Below, piece by piece: positions 22,110 to 33,951 of a DNA stretch of 64,000 bases. The stretch lies in the NCBI GenBank assembly GCA_958299035.1, contig CATQJL010000316.1, positions 16,345,676 through 16,409,675 on the forward strand, given 5' to 3'. How positions within the stretch are numbered: the first letter of the stretch is position 1; each line of letters opens with the position of its first letter. This stretch comes from Cylicocyclus nassatus. Taxonomy: Eukaryota > Nematoda > Chromadorea > Rhabditida > Strongylidae. A program made the position numbers and the translations under genes. The notes under the pieces are model-generated. The model had not been told where the DNA came from. It did not search any database and saw only the letters and a program-made list of their open reading frames with translations.

Positions 22110-22732
22110 AGGGTGTCCCAAAATAATGTGCACACTGTTTGATTTTGAACAACTCTCTTATTAAGAGGTCTTTCGAGAAGCGGTAAGCGCCATTTTGTAG
22201 AACTGGCTTCAACTTAGATTTGCATTATAGAGCGAACTTCTTCATTACTGTAGGATTACGGTAGAAACTTGGAACATATGGTGTCACTGTGGAGAAAGCT
22301 GCCGTTTCGAAAATTTTCAAAAAGATGTGAAAACTTGCGTAATAGGGTTTTAGGGACGCTGAGTTTAATACTCAACTATTCTCAAGATTGCGAAGCTTTC
22401 TAAACGGTGTAACCGCACTTTTTAGGAATACTGAGAAAATGGCTGCTACTGCTTACCTCGCTGGCTGCTACTGCTTACCTCGCATAACTCTTCAGTGAAG
22501 CATCATAATAAGTTGGGACTTTACAGTTAGAATCAGCAACTCTAATTGGCCTAGTGCAAAAGTTTTCAAGCTGTTTTGATTTCTTTCTGAGGCAAAATAT
22601 TGCCTTTCTTGGCCCAAAACCCTCTTTCAAGTTTCTACCGTAATTTACAGTAATGAAGAGCGGTCGGTGATTCGCTCTATACTGCAAATCTAAGTTGATG
22701 CCAGCTCTACAAAATGGCGCTGACACACTGAC
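22110..22732. mobile_element. MITE, CAGGGTGTCCCAAAA type, copy 3, cut by gap
   Basis: Starts CAGGGTGTCCCAAAATAATG after TA and has the family words CAACTTAGATTTGCA and ACTGTAGGATTACGGTA. The right arm begins at about 22640, but the terminal ~50 bp are replaced by Ns after GCGCTGACACACTGAC. A local duplication of GGCTGCTACTGCTTACCTCG occurs at 22441-22480. Confidence 0.75.
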
Positions 22733-23232
22733 NNNNNNNNNNNNNNNNNNNNNNNNNNNNNNNNNNNNNNNNNNNNNNNNNNNNNNNNNNNNNNNNNNNN
22801 NNNNNNNNNNNNNNNNNNNNNNNNNNNNNNNNNNNNNNNNNNNNNNNNNNNNNNNNNNNNNNNNNNNNNNNNNNNNNNNNNNNNNNNNNNNNNNNNNNNN
22901 NNNNNNNNNNNNNNNNNNNNNNNNNNNNNNNNNNNNNNNNNNNNNNNNNNNNNNNNNNNNNNNNNNNNNNNNNNNNNNNNNNNNNNNNNNNNNNNNNNNN
23001 NNNNNNNNNNNNNNNNNNNNNNNNNNNNNNNNNNNNNNNNNNNNNNNNNNNNNNNNNNNNNNNNNNNNNNNNNNNNNNNNNNNNNNNNNNNNNNNNNNNN
23101 NNNNNNNNNNNNNNNNNNNNNNNNNNNNNNNNNNNNNNNNNNNNNNNNNNNNNNNNNNNNNNNNNNNNNNNNNNNNNNNNNNNNNNNNNNNNNNNNNNNN
23201 NNNNNNNNNNNNNNNNNNNNNNNNNNNNNNNN
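22733..23232. other. Assembly gap, 500 N
   Basis: Exactly 500 Ns, the same length as the gap at 41711-42210, so probably a fixed-size placeholder. Sequencing-primer sequence starts at the first base after it. Confidence 0.98.
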
Positions 23233-23257
23233 AAGCAGTGGTATCAACGCAGAGTAC
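23233..23257 (+). other. SMART/template-switch PCR primer, site 1
   Basis: Full-length match to the widely used SMART primer (core CAGTGGTATCAACGCAGAGT) at the gap edge. It is synthetic and not part of the genome. Confidence 0.95.
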
Positions 23258-25640
23258 TACATTTGCCTGCTCTTTTCGCGTATTTGTTGAACAACTCACC
23301 TAGTTGTTTCTAAAGCTAAACATCAACAGAAGCCGTGCTATTGACCCATGGTTATTGTAGGCCTCCATCTGTAAGAACTGCCCAGTTACGAGCTCACGAA
23401 ATCACGTTCTCATGAATATCTTCTGAAATTCAAATATTGTATATGTCAATTATCTGCCCTTTACAGTACAAGTTCTTGAGCGGAGTAAACATCATACTTG
23501 CAAATAGCGTGTTATACATTCAACCAGGACCATATTTGGACAAAGTGGGCGATCTTCAAATTTTGTGCATAATTCACGAGAACGTGATTTCGTGAGCTCG
23601 TAAACAGTGGTATCAACGCAGAGTACTCCTACAATAACCATGGGTCAATAGCACGGCTTCTGTTGATGTTTAGCATTAGAAACAACTAGGTGAGTTGTTC
23701 AACAAATACGCGAAAAGAGCAGGCAAATGTAGGATCTTGCCTGGTTTCGAGACAGCTCTCGCGTATAACTCTGCTAAAAATAACTTACTGCGCAAAGAGC
23801 ACTGTTTTCGTAATCAGCGAGTTCGAAAACCCTGTGGGCGAAGTTTCCGGCCAATCCATGATCATCAATATTTTGGCCAAAACTCGTCGGCAAACTTCAG
23901 AGCCCAAAACGAGAAAAAAAGCAAAGGGCCCGAATTCGTCGGAACACTTGCGCGTAGAGGTTATTTGGCCTGCTGATCACGAAAAACACACCTGCTTTGC
24001 AAATTAGCGCCTTGCTGTATAATTACAGTAGCTAAAATTTGAAAGCATAAATTTTTCCAAAATTCATCGACCTATCTTTCTCTGTGGAAAAGGTATCTTC
24101 CGCTAATCGCTAGCGCATGATAATCTACGGAAACAGCTCTACCGGATCATGTTTACGAGTATCTTCCTTGTGCGTTCTTCGCTGAGTTACACCACTACGA
24201 AAACCCGTCCTCACACAAAAATCGAGCAAATTGAAGACGGGATAGTAAGGGAGTGCAGTATATCAGAAGGTTCATTTTGACGAGCTGAACATCATTCTTT
24301 CGTCGAATTCCTATTTTATGCAACGTGAAGAAAGTTATGAACAAAAAACGAAAAAAACGCGGATCGTCAGTTTTTTTGTTTTCTGTCGAATAATTAGTGT
24401 GGGTATTGTAGTTTGCTCGATTCGCGTGATTTCGTGAAAATCCCGGGATGTCCAAAACTCCCAGAACGTTGCGGACTTCCGCAAAACCTCCGAAATGACG
24501 ACAACAAAGAAAATCTGCACATTTTGTGAGCTATTGTAAGAAATAAAGTAGAGCATAGGAGATTCATAAAAACTTCGGTACGGACGCAATCGCCCATGTA
24601 CGCGCATCGTTCGCGGGCGTGTGCACTCTGGTGAAAAGATGCTCGAGCACGCCGTTTGTGCCGTTTCGCACCTTAGACCGATCGCCTTCGTGGATCTGGA
24701 TCTGTATGTCCATACGCAGAATACAGAAGTGTTTAGCTCATGTTGAAACTCTTGTTGACAGACGACTCGGTTCATTCACAATTTATAGAGCGGTGAAATT
24801 TTCTGAAGAAAGAGCAACCTCTCCAAAGAGACGGTGTCATGCGCATAGCATCTAATCGATTGCTGTAGTGAGGGATCTATTTACTGCACTGGATGCGCAT
24901 TTGAACCGAAAAAGCCTGGATCACATACTATAAGCGATAGAGCGATAAAACTCGCACTGCATTTTCTACAGCACATTTTTTTCTGTATGTCAGAAGATCC
25001 AATTTTGTGATATCATCAGTGATAAATGATAAAATGATGACATCAATGACAACGACAGATAAGAATGGCTGAAATTCATGCGGTCGATTCCCACGTTCAT
25101 CTTCCATAAAGGTGCACAATTTCAGCCCAAGCTTCGGCGTGAAGCAAGTTGAAGCAAAAATGCCATTTTAGGTAAGAATTGGCAGCAATGGCATTTGCCG
25201 ATGAGAAATCGATCGATTGCTGCAGCGAGGGATCTACCAATTGACCGAACAATAGAACTAGGAAATCCTGTAGATCACTTATAACGAGAGAAAGAGCGAT
25301 AGAAATTCACGCAGCGTTTTCTACAATACTTTTCTTACCATATGCCAAAAATGATCCAAAAATGTGATATTATCAGTGATAAATGATAAAATGCTTATAT
25401 CAGTGATAAGGGTAAATAAAAACTCCCAATTTTTCGCGACTGAAGCCAAATCTTCACGCAGATTACAAATAAATCTGTTTCAAAAGAAGTTATAGCTAAA
25501 TCCCGCTTATCCCGCAAATCCCGCGAATCTCGCAAATCCCGTGAAGTCGCGAATCCCGCGAATCCCGACAATCCCGCAGTTTTGGACAAATTCCACCGCT
25601 GCAACTGTATATTGTAGTAAGGATCTTGAATTTTATTCTG
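23258..25640. mobile_element. Foldback element arm (reverse complement of 45191-47560)
   Basis: Near-identical to the inverse of the left arm and loop of the palindrome at 45191-49647, and in direct orientation to its right arm (23700-25640 against 47535-49640). The loop word GTTCTCATGAATATCTTCTG and the arm-specific variants (TCTAAAGCTAAAC here against the RC of TTTAGCTTTAGA at 47510) track the reverse complement exactly. The tip has AATCCCGCG repeats (25500-25580). Primer sequence interrupts it at 23602. Confidence 0.8.
23602..23626 (+). other. SMART primer, site 2 (internal)
   Basis: One mismatch in 25 bases. In the uninterrupted copy (47445-47475) this position reads AACTGGGCAGTTCTTACAGA...GG. 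The primer has replaced roughly 25-30 genomic bases. Confidence 0.93.
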
Positions 25641-25667
25641 CTCAGGATTGAAAAATGTTTGACTCAA

Positions 25668-26112
25668 AGGCAGTGTCCGAGAAAAAGTCGATTTTGAAAT
25701 TTTATGCTTACCTGGGCATTTTCGCTTTGAATGCGAAAATCCGCAGTGGAGAGGGCGATAACGGCGAAAAAGGGTTTAAACGCAGAAGGATAATCAGCAG
25801 TAGGCGGAGTCTCCCCTACTTCGATCACACTCTCAACTTCCCTAGCGATCTTCTTAATTCCGTTGGCCGTCCTTACTCGCCACCAGCCAATTGCAAATGC
25901 TTGACTTGAAACCGAAACCGAGAAAATCGCTTCGGAAGCTGGGAGCGTGAGTTTACAGTAGGGAAAACCCCGCTCACCTGCGGAATTTCCTCCTATGTTA
26001 GAGCAGTTTTTCGCCGTTTTCACGCTTTCCAGTGTGGATTTCCGGATTCAGGATAGCGAATAGGCTCGGGTAGGCACAAAATTAAAGTCGACTTTTTGCC
26101 GGGACACTGCAT
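25668..26112. mobile_element. TTAA-type foldback MITE, copy 3
   Basis: AGGCAGTGTCCGAGAAAAAG at the left and CTTTTTGCCGGGACACTGCAT at the right, with flanks TCAA and CTAA (one change each from TTAA). Inverted homology runs inward (AAAGTCGA...TTTTATGC / GGCACAAAATTAAAGTCGAC). An inverted duplicate of the whole unit is at 44686-45132. Confidence 0.7.
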
Positions 26113-26613
26113 CTAATGCGGTAAAAAGCTAAACAATCTTATGAGACAACATAAAAGTTGATGCTGCGAGTTTCACTCTGAGTGCTTCTACTCTATGTAT
26201 CACTGAGAAGCCACATCAATTCGAGTAACTTAGAAAACATGCTCATTTGAGTGATGTGTTCTAACCAGATAAGTTTGTGAAATGCTCAAATCCCCAAACT
26301 TGTGAGCTTTTTGTTCACCAAATTCAAACCCTCTCTCACAAAACGAGCAAACACATGCCAGACAGACTTTTTGTTCAGCACTCCTTGCTGGACAACTTGT
26401 GTAACTCTGTAAGCATTTTTTGTCAAAAAATTTGCCATATATAGACAGGATCTTGAGTTTGACAGGCCGAGAATCCCAAAACGACAATTTCTGACAACGA
26501 GTATCCTGTAAAAATGAGCAAAATTTTCGAATGTGCCAAAATACATTACGTCCTGAAGAAATAGTATGTTTAAGGCAAATATGTTTGAGAGAGAACTTGT
26601 TGGAAATAGTCGA
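26113..26613. repeat. End of the inverted duplication with 44176-44680
   Basis: Matches the complement of 44176-44680 with almost no differences up to about 26613-26625 (...GGAAATAGTCGAACGAGTGC), where the two copies part. Beyond it the other copy runs into the satellite arm at 44175. Confidence 0.75.
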
Positions 26614-26625
26614 ACGAGTGCACCT

Positions 26626-27060
26626 GTAAGAAAAACTTATACCGAGTCGCTAGTGCTGGAAAGTCTTGCCGAGCCTTGGTACTGCTTTGAAGAGAAAAAC
26701 TCATAACTCTTTTTGAATGAGAGCCTTGCAGATGTAGAATAGATTTGAAACGTGTTGATTTCAAAATTAGCAGGGAGTTATAAAATTGGAAAAGTCCTTA
26801 CTTGTTTTTACGTACAAATAAACGGACTATTTTACAGAAACCTTTCAAAAATTCGAACTGTAAAATTTTATTTGGTTGTTTCACCTACCCCCTTTCCTAA
26901 AAATCAAGATTACAAGCAGCAAAAGTTTAGAAGTCACGCAAACTTAAAGATTTTTTGATGTAATTATGTTAAGATTTTCCCTACATTTTTGTATGCTAAT
27001 TGTATTTGTTTGCTTTCTATCCTCTTAAGTACAAGCCCTCCAAAAACTGGACTGTTAGGT
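26626..27060. other. AT-rich sequence, nothing recognised
   Basis: Contains a poor 68-codon frame (26752-26958) without motifs. It may include the missing left end of the mariner copy whose coding remnant begins near 27100. Confidence 0.3.
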
Positions 27061-27099
27061 TTACTCCTATTGGAGATAGGCTTTCTGGAACAGAGCGAA

Positions 27100-27717
27100 C
27101 CTTGTTGGCGAAGAGCACAAGGACAGCATAGCTAGTCAGCAGGTTTTGCGGTCTCCCCAAATTTTACAGATGAGCGTCTTTTTCACCTTGCGTCGTTTCC
27201 AGGATATGAACAGCACCCAGGAATGTTATAGAAGTGGTAAATTAGCTACTGCGGACACTCACAAAAATCTGAAGATCGTTCGCCAACGCCATCGTCGCAA
27301 TCCTTGGCGAAGCTCAATAGCTGGCTTCAGAGCTGTCCATCTCTGACAAAACATCTCGACATCGTGGAAGAGGGCCTTCGGATGAAGCTACTTAGGATGA
27401 CAAAAATCATGCTTTTTGGGAAGACACGAATCTGTACTAATTGCCAAATGCCATCGACTGCTTGAACATCTTTCCGAAGCACGCCACAGATCGATAATTT
27501 TTTCTGACGTCAAATTTTTTTCGTCAAGCAGGTTTTTACAGCCAAAACAACAGAATCATCACCTGATCGCCCAAAGAAGCTAACTGCAAGGGTTAACTCG
27601 AAGAAGGAAAGCTTCATTTTGCTGTGATGGTTTGCGCGGGAAACGCTTGCAACAACAAGATGTCACGATTTGTAGGGTCCCATAACATCAAGACGGACAC
27701 TGCCACGCTTGTGAATA
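27100..27717 (+). pseudogene. Mariner/Tc-type transposase, N-terminal part, interrupted
   Basis: Readable blocks in shifting frames: ECYRSGKLATADTHKNLKIV, then RQRHRRNPWRSS (the 'RRNPRRS' helix-turn-helix linker), HRSIIFSDVKFF (counterpart of the 'ILFTDEKLF' catalytic-Asp block, with Asp kept and Glu changed), and CCDGLRGKRLQQQDV. Several stops and frameshifts. The coding sequence stops at 27717 where the 3.8-kb foldback begins, and its continuation resumes at 31519. In life the enzyme would cut and paste its own element at TA. Confidence 0.7.
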
Positions 27718-27754
27718 CAATACTCTCATAATTCGTCAAAAAAGTCGCCGGACT

Positions 27755-27875
27755 GCGGCGCATTCCGCCACACTCTGCCGCAGTGTGCCGGAGTGCGACG
27801 CAGTCCGCTAGAGTGCAGCAGAGTGCGCCGGAGTGCGGCAGAGTGCGCCACACTCCGCCGCAGTGCGCAGGAATG
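27755..27875. repeat. GAGTGCGSC-type minisatellite
   Basis: Degenerate ~12-bp units (GCCGCAGTGTGC, CGGAGTGCGACG, CGGAGTGCGGCA). Only a short version survives in the right arm (31460-31480). Confidence 0.75.
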
Positions 27876-27965
27876 ATCGTCAATTTAGCCATATCTAGCT
27901 TCAGAATGGACGAATTCTGAATCCGAGGACACCGTTCGATTCAGCACGGCGAGACGCATCATCCT

Positions 27966-28105
27966 ATATATAAAGCTGAACTTCTGTTTATCTGTTTGTC
28001 TGTACGTATGTTTCGGATAGAAAATTCCATTTCTGAACCGATCCGGACCAAACTTGGCACACATACACTTCGGGCCCCGGCTGGTGTCATAGGCTACTTT
28101 TCGTA
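27966..28105 (+). mobile_element. Helitron-like 5' end fragment
   Basis: TCCTATATATAAAGCTGAAC is followed by CTGTTTATCTGTTTGTCTGT and 'GAACCGATCCGGACCAAACTTGG', a pattern common at 5' ends of Helitron-type repeats. It is present only in the left foldback arm, so it arrived after the arms formed. The right limit is uncertain and no 3' end is seen. Confidence 0.3.
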
Positions 28106-28465
28106 TCGATCGATATCGATTTTATCGATTATCGATTTTTTGCAGGGTCCACCTACGGGGCTGGGAGTTGGCACAGGGGGCTAAGTGAGCATGGGGATTC
28201 CGAATACAATATTAGTTTGCAGAATTATCGATTACTATCGATTTTTATTGATTTTTTCGGAGAGTTCACCTACGGGGCTGGGAGTTGGCACAGGGGGCTA
28301 AGTGAGCATGGGGATTCCGAATACAATATTAGTTTGCAGAATTATCGATTACTTTTATCGATTTTTATTGATTTTTTCGGAGAGTTCACCTACGGGGCTG
28401 GGAGTTGGCACAGGGGGCTAAGTGAGCATGGGAATTCCGAATACGATAGTTTTCAGAATTATCGA
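28105..28465. repeat. Three-copy tandem repeat, 117-120 bp
   Basis: CCTACGGGGCTGGGAGTTGG starts at 28152, 28269 and 28389, each followed by CACAGGGGGCTAAGTGAGCA and an ATCGATT-rich spacer. The right foldback arm has a single unit (31360-31410), so expansion happened in one arm only. Confidence 0.9.
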
Positions 28466-31400
28466 TCATTATTTTGGTTGAATTCAGTGTGCTGATAACA
28501 GTATTACCATTGATCTGTCGCTGATGACACATAGACAGTATACTACAGGAGTATGGTAGAGAGCCACTCTGATCGAATTTGTTCTAAGATCTGCTCAATC
28601 CGCCCACAGAATGTCAAAAGTTCCGTGAACTTTGTGGAATTCCGGGATTTCCGCCAGAGTGCGTGATAATCCGGGAAGTTCGCGACATTTCAGGATCCGC
28701 AAAACCATGCGAATCACGCAGAGTACGCAACGCCATAACTTCCTTCGGAAAGAATATATTCCGAATTCAGAAGCAGCATTGTGTTCAGATCGTCGAGAAA
28801 TATATTGATTACAGAATGCTCTCGATATTCCATTTCCAGTTTTTTCGAATTTTTTTGTGGAGGTCCTTTCGCAAGGATGTAACGCAGCGTCTGTGTAACA
28901 TAAAAGATTCCAGTAAGCACTGTTTGATAGTACTGTCCTTGTAGGTTATCGTGCGTTCAACAATGGTTGCAAACTGTCTTCCAAAGGGATATAAGTGTTG
29001 GTGAATTTTGGAAAAATCACGCGTTTCAAAATTCTACCTCGCCGTAACTTCCTTCGGAATGAACATATTCTGAATCCGAAAAAAGTTTGTGCTCAGTTTT
29101 TTAAGGCAAGTCTTTCGATAAACAGCATATCCTTGATTCCGATTTCGATATTCTCAAATCTTTCTGTAGACGTCTTTTCGCGAAGGTGTAAAGCAGCACG
29201 CATTGCTTCTAGTAGACTCCAGCAAGGACCTTTCGATAGTACTTTTTCTGTAGATTACGCACCGTTAAAAAGTAGTCACAGGCATCTTTCCAATGGAGGT
29301 AGAAAGGCTGGTAAATCGTAAAAAAATCTTGTTGTCCCAAGTTCTACTCGTCGCAACCCTAGAATACGAGGCTATCTTGCTAAGCAGATGTGAGTTTTGT
29401 AATCACCAGGTCGGATAACCTTTATGAACAAGTTTTGCGAGATGTTCGGGTGATTTCATTTATTCTTGTTTTACACTCTGAAGCTGGCCGGTGGATTTTA
29501 GTCAAAATGTTGATGATCTTCAATTGTAAAGAAACGCCGCTTATAGAGGTGTTCGAACACGCTGCTTACGAAAATCGTGTTCTCTGTCAAGTATAGGGTC
29601 TTTTTGCAGAGATATGGTGAGATAACTGCAACGGATTCACGAAAGCTCGTAACTTCGCCTCCACCTCTCACGTATCTTTCAAAAAACCTGCCTGCTTGCT
29701 TTTCTAGTCAAAGTTACTAGGAGATTTGCTATCGAATGGCGCATGACTCAGGCTCCAATCTATAAAATTCGCCGAGTTACGGGCCTACGAAAACACGTTC
29801 TCATGAATTTTGCCCAAAATGTAAAGATCGCATATTTCGTTGAATTCCACCATGAGTGCTTGTACAACACGCTGATCAAATCTTTTCACATTCTTAATGG
29901 ATCTTATTGTGTTAGATTTGGTGGTTTCAGCTCTAGCCACAAAACGGCTTTGATATTCAATTGCTGAAGCACATGCAAGCACCATATTCAATACAGTGGA
30001 GTCATTGAGCGAAGCGAACATAATATCCGCAATGCGAGTGTCATACAAGCACTCACGGTGGAATTTCGACGAAATTTGCGATCTTTACATTTTGGGCAAA
30101 GTTCATGAGAACGTGTTTTCGTAGGCCCGTAACTCGGCGAATTTTATATATTGGAGCCTGAGTCATGCGCCATTCGACACATCTCCTATTAATTTTGACT
30201 AGAAAAGCAAGCAGGCAGGTTTTTTGACAGATACGTGAGAGGTGGAGGCGAAGTTACGAGCTTTCGTGAATCCATCGCAGTTATCTCACCATATCTCTGC
30301 AAAAAGACCCTATACTTGACAGAGAACACGATTTTCATAAGCAGCGTGTTCGAAAACCTCTATAAGCGGCGTTTCTTTACAATTGAAGATCATCAACATT
30401 TTGACCAAAATCCACCGGCCAGCTTCAGAGCGTAAAACAAGAATAAATGAAATCACCCGAACATCTCGCAAAACTTGTTCATAAAAATTATCTGACCTGG
30501 CGATTACAAATCTCACATCTGCTTAGCAAGATAGCCTCGTATTCTAGGGTTGCGACGAGTAGAATTTGGGACAACAAGATTTTTTTACGATTTACCAGCC
30601 TTTCTACCTCCAATGGAAAGATGCCTGTGACTACTTTTCAGCGCTATGTAATCTACAGAAAAAGTACTATCGAAAGATCCTTGCTGGAGTCTACTAGGTG
30701 CAATGCGTACTGCTTTACACCTTCGCGAAAAGACGTCTACAGAAAGATTTGAGAATATCGAAATCGGAATATCAAGGATATGCTGTATATCGAAAGACTT
30801 GCCTTAATAAACTGAGCACAAAGCTTTCTTCGGATTCAGAATATGTTCATTCGAAGGAAGTTACGGCGAGGTAGAATTTTGAAACGCGTGATTTTTCCAA
30901 AATTCACCAACACTTATATCCCTTTGGAAGACAGTTTGCAACCATTGTTGAACGCACGATAACCTACAAGGACAGTACTATCGAACAGTGCTTACTGGAA
31001 TCTTTTATGTTACACAGACGCTGCGTTACATCCTTGCGAAAGGACCTCTACAGAAAAAATTCGAAAAAAATGGAAATGGAATATCGAGAGAATTCTGTAA
31101 ATCAATATATTTCTCGACGATTCGCGCACTCTGGCGGAAATCCAGGGATTCGCAAAGTTCACAGAACTTTTGACATTCTGTGGACGGATTGAGCAGATCT
31201 TAGAACAAATTCGATCAAAGTGGTTCTCTACCATACTCCTGTAGTATACTGTCTATGTGTCATCAGCGACAGAACAATGGTAATACTGTTATCAGCACAC
31301 TGAATTCAACCAAAATAATGATCGATAATTCTGAAAAATATCGCATTCGGAATCCCCATGCTCACTTAGCCCCCTGTGCCAACTCCCGGCCCCGTAGGTG

Positions 31401-31518
31401 AACCCTGCCAAAAAAAATCGATAATCGATAAAATCGATATTGATCGATGACGAACTGTGCAGTGTGGCGGAGTGCGGCAGTCCGGCGACTTTTTCGACGA
31501 ATTATGAGCGGTATTGTA

Positions 31519-31905
31519 GAATCTTGAAGAAGGAGTCGTTGGCTCTGACTAATATCCATTTGCCGGGAGCGATTGGTGCTTACAGCAGGATACGCCATCT
31601 GCGTACAAAGTGAAGGTTGTTCAAGCATGGTTGCAACGCTATGCTAAGGATTTCATCACTTTCGCGGAATGGCCTCCGTATTGGCCGGATCTGAATACCC
31701 TAGATTACAGCGTGTGGTCAGTTTTTTAGGCGAAAACTTGCGCTCACCCACGCAAGACTGTGGAGCCGCATCGTGCTTTTCAGAATGCGTGAGAGGAAGT
31801 CGACCAGGAGGACCTCCGCGCCACCATGGCAGCTTTCTTAAGTGTTTCCGAGTTTGTGTTTGCGTCAAAGGGGATTCGAATTGTAAAGTCAGTTTGGTGT
31901 AGCAA
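31519..31905 (+). pseudogene. Mariner/Tc-type transposase, C-terminal part
   Basis: Reads YSRIRHLRTK region, VVQAWLQRYAKDFITF, then AEWPPYWPDLNTLDYSVWS (the 'WPPxSPDLNPLDY' block preceding the last catalytic residue) and QEDLRATMAAFLSV near the end. Frames change, and an in-frame TAG follows SVF. This continues the N-terminal remnant that ends at 27717. Confidence 0.75.
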
Positions 31906-33348
31906 ACAGTTGAGTGAAGATTATTTATTGATTTTATGTAATTTTGCCTAGCGCCGTCATTGAGATAAAAATACCATGTTCAAGGACTTTCCCTTAACCT
32001 TGTGCACCGCGATGCACGCATTGCAACAGCATACAAAGAGGCAAATCTTTACATCAGTATGTGTCACAGATTTCTTCAAAACATTTTATCAGAATTTACC
32101 TGGGAAGGCGTGGTGAATATAGAGGTAACTGTAGCATAGTCGGTAAGATCACTGAAAAAAATAATACAAAGTGCTTTTTTGAATATGCATGTTATTTAGT
32201 TCCTTGTAAACGTCCAATGCATCGATTTTGCATTCAAGATTTAATGGCTGCTTAGCATAGTTGTATATTGAAGATAGTAATGCAATAATGCTATTGATTT
32301 CAGTATGCACCCGCGCGCTCAAAACATGGATAGCTGGTAGATTTAACGGTAAATCCTTGCGTTGCCGACATAAATTTTTGCAGCCTCACATTCCGCAAGC
32401 ACATTGGAAGAAACTTCTTATATCCCTTTTAAGACATAAGAAAGATAGTAGAACACATTTAATTTTTCATATGAGGCCCTTCGTCACGTACCTCTTGTAT
32501 GAAGGTTCAAAGATGTTCTGGTCTTTCTGCTCTTCCCCGAAAAATCCAACACAACAGATTCTCACTCGCTAAGTAACAAACGACCCAGCAAATAATAAGA
32601 GGCACTACATGCGATGTCTTACATACGCTTACATGCGATGTCTTCTCAACTATGAAACTCATTTGGAAAAAGTCAACGTGATATTGTTGGCACTTTCTAT
32701 CCGTGCTAACATGAACCTGAGGTAAATTGTACCTCAGGTGGGTTACACCTCAGAATAAAATCTACTTCAAAGTTGGTTGCATTTATCAACGGGTAAACCC
32801 GCGAAAGAGAAAAGTTTACTTTTACGCGAGATCGGGACCAAAAAAATTGCGTAGGTTTTCAAATTGATGTACCCCAAGGTCAATTCTATCTTTGTCAGAA
32901 TGAAATACAAAGACGTACATTTAAGCACTTTTGTTGTCTAAGCGGTGCATAATTATTAATGCATATAAGGCTTTCTTTTACTGATTTTATGTAGGTTGTG
33001 GATCTACAGGGTCATTTTGACAAAAAATTAGTCAAATGATCAGACATGCTTTGCGGTATGTACCAATCTCCCATTCTCGTTCCTTTTCTCTTCTAATAAA
33101 TGATCGTTCAATCGGGAGAAGGCGCCCGAACCGTGATGTATGAAACTCGCAAACTCCCAACCCTGACGGGTAGCAACACCCATGCGAGATCGGATAGTGC
33201 TAATGCAAGTGCATTTTCTACCCGCATCTCTTTCTGTGTTGCCTTTATTTGTTCTTTCAATTTTACCAAAGGATGAATATGAAATCGAGAAATGCAGGTC
33301 AATGAGTTTTTAGAGAAAAACTACGTTAGTATAAAAATATGATTGCAG
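31906..33348. other. Largely single-copy AT-rich sequence
   Basis: No element ends recognised. A possible small exon at 32094-32125 (…TTTTATCAG|AATTTACC...ATAGAG|GTAACT) would read FTWEGVVNIE, which is weak. A perfect hairpin lies at 32715-32739. Repeated TTACATACGCTTACATGCGATGTCT near 32610-32645. Confidence 0.4.
32715..32739. repeat. Small perfect hairpin
   Basis: ACCTGAGGTA, loop AATTG, TACCTCAGGT: a 10-bp perfect stem, followed by a third partial arm ACACCTCAG at 32744-32752. Confidence 0.8.
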
Positions 33349-33452
33349 AAAAATCTAAAAGAAAGTTTTTGAGGGAATTCGATATAAACAAGGTCAAGGG
33401 TGGGTTGCGGCCGCCACACCTAAGGGTTGTGTCGAGGAGTCAAAAAGGGAAG
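33349..33452 (+). CDS. Candidate internal exon, basic peptide, unknown
   Basis: Acceptor ATGATTGCAG and donor AAG|GTAATT bound 104 nt. With two leading nucleotides finishing a codon it reads KSKRKFLREFDINKVKGGL and then RPPHLRVVSRSQKGK, ending in phase 0. The segment is GC-richer than both flanks and is stop-free through the donor for a further five codons. I recognise no family. The exon at 33952 does not join it in phase, so an intervening exon would be needed, or one of the two calls is wrong. Confidence 0.4.
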
Positions 33453-33951
33453 GTAATTGTGATTGAGTAGTGCTTATAATACTCATATTTTTTTCAACAG
33501 TTTGTCAGATAACCCTATTATGCAAATACAAGCAAATGAGGTATTGATTTATCATCTTTTACCTACCGTAGCGTAGCAAAGAGGTCCTACCGAGCACAAA
33601 AAGTGATATATTCATAATTAGCATGTTGAATAGTTGCTGTGGACCAAGTTTAAGCGAATGAAGTAATCCAAGCACTGCGTCACCTGAATGCAATGTCATT
33701 TTATAATATGATTGACTTTATTTCAAAGGTAAATTAGCTTTCTTTTTTTTTTGCACTCAATACAAGGCACTTTTCCTTCTTTGCACACTTCAAATAATCC
33801 ACTACAGAAGACCTTTAAATTGTGGAGTCAGAAGCCAACCAAAATCTCTTGTCCCATTTTTCGCTTTTGATGGTGCTTTAACTAACTATTACTCAGAGCA
33901 AATAATACAAGACGGGCTCAGCTTCTAATTTTACATTTTGGAATCTTTTAG
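33453..33951. other. AT-rich intron-like spacer
   Basis: Between the two candidate exons. Contains an 11-T tract followed by TTGCACTC (33743-33760) and no element ends. The 3' end TTGGAATCTTTTAG reads as a plausible acceptor. Confidence 0.35.

Larger units (their letters stand above)
27718..31516. mobile_element. 3.8-kb TA-flanked foldback element
   Basis: Ends CAATACTCTCATAATTCGTC and GACGAATTATGAGCGGTATTG, each abutting TA (27716-27717, 31517-31518). Long arms pair across a centre near 29895 at roughly 95% by eye (for example TTCCAAAGGGATATAAGTG at 28979 and its complement at 30930). The left arm is longer, having gained 27870-28105 and two extra tandem units. It is inserted in a mariner transposase. 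Its core resembles the 45191-49647 and 62626-63185 sequences (CACGTTCTCATGAAT, CCGAGTTACG), so these form one superfamily. Confidence 0.85.

Noticed and set aside
22475..23303. Open frames spanning 22733-23232
   Set aside because: They run through 500 Ns; no real sequence supports them.
23690..24007. 105-codon frame in the foldback arm
   Set aside because: The frame is broken by a single-base indel in the otherwise identical copy at 47535-47850, and no motif is recognised.
25500..25590. AATCCCGCG direct repeats as a possible CRISPR array
   Set aside because: Units are contiguous 9-10 bp without spacers, occur at foldback tips, and the genome is eukaryotic.
26230..26546. 85-86 codon frames (and duplicates at 44251-44582)
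   Set aside because: Two overlapping frames look equally protein-like, with no motif or splice context; both lie in duplicated repeat DNA.
33405..33412. GCGGCCGC as a cloning-vector junction
   Set aside because: A single rare-cutter site within a continuous candidate exon; no vector sequence on either side.
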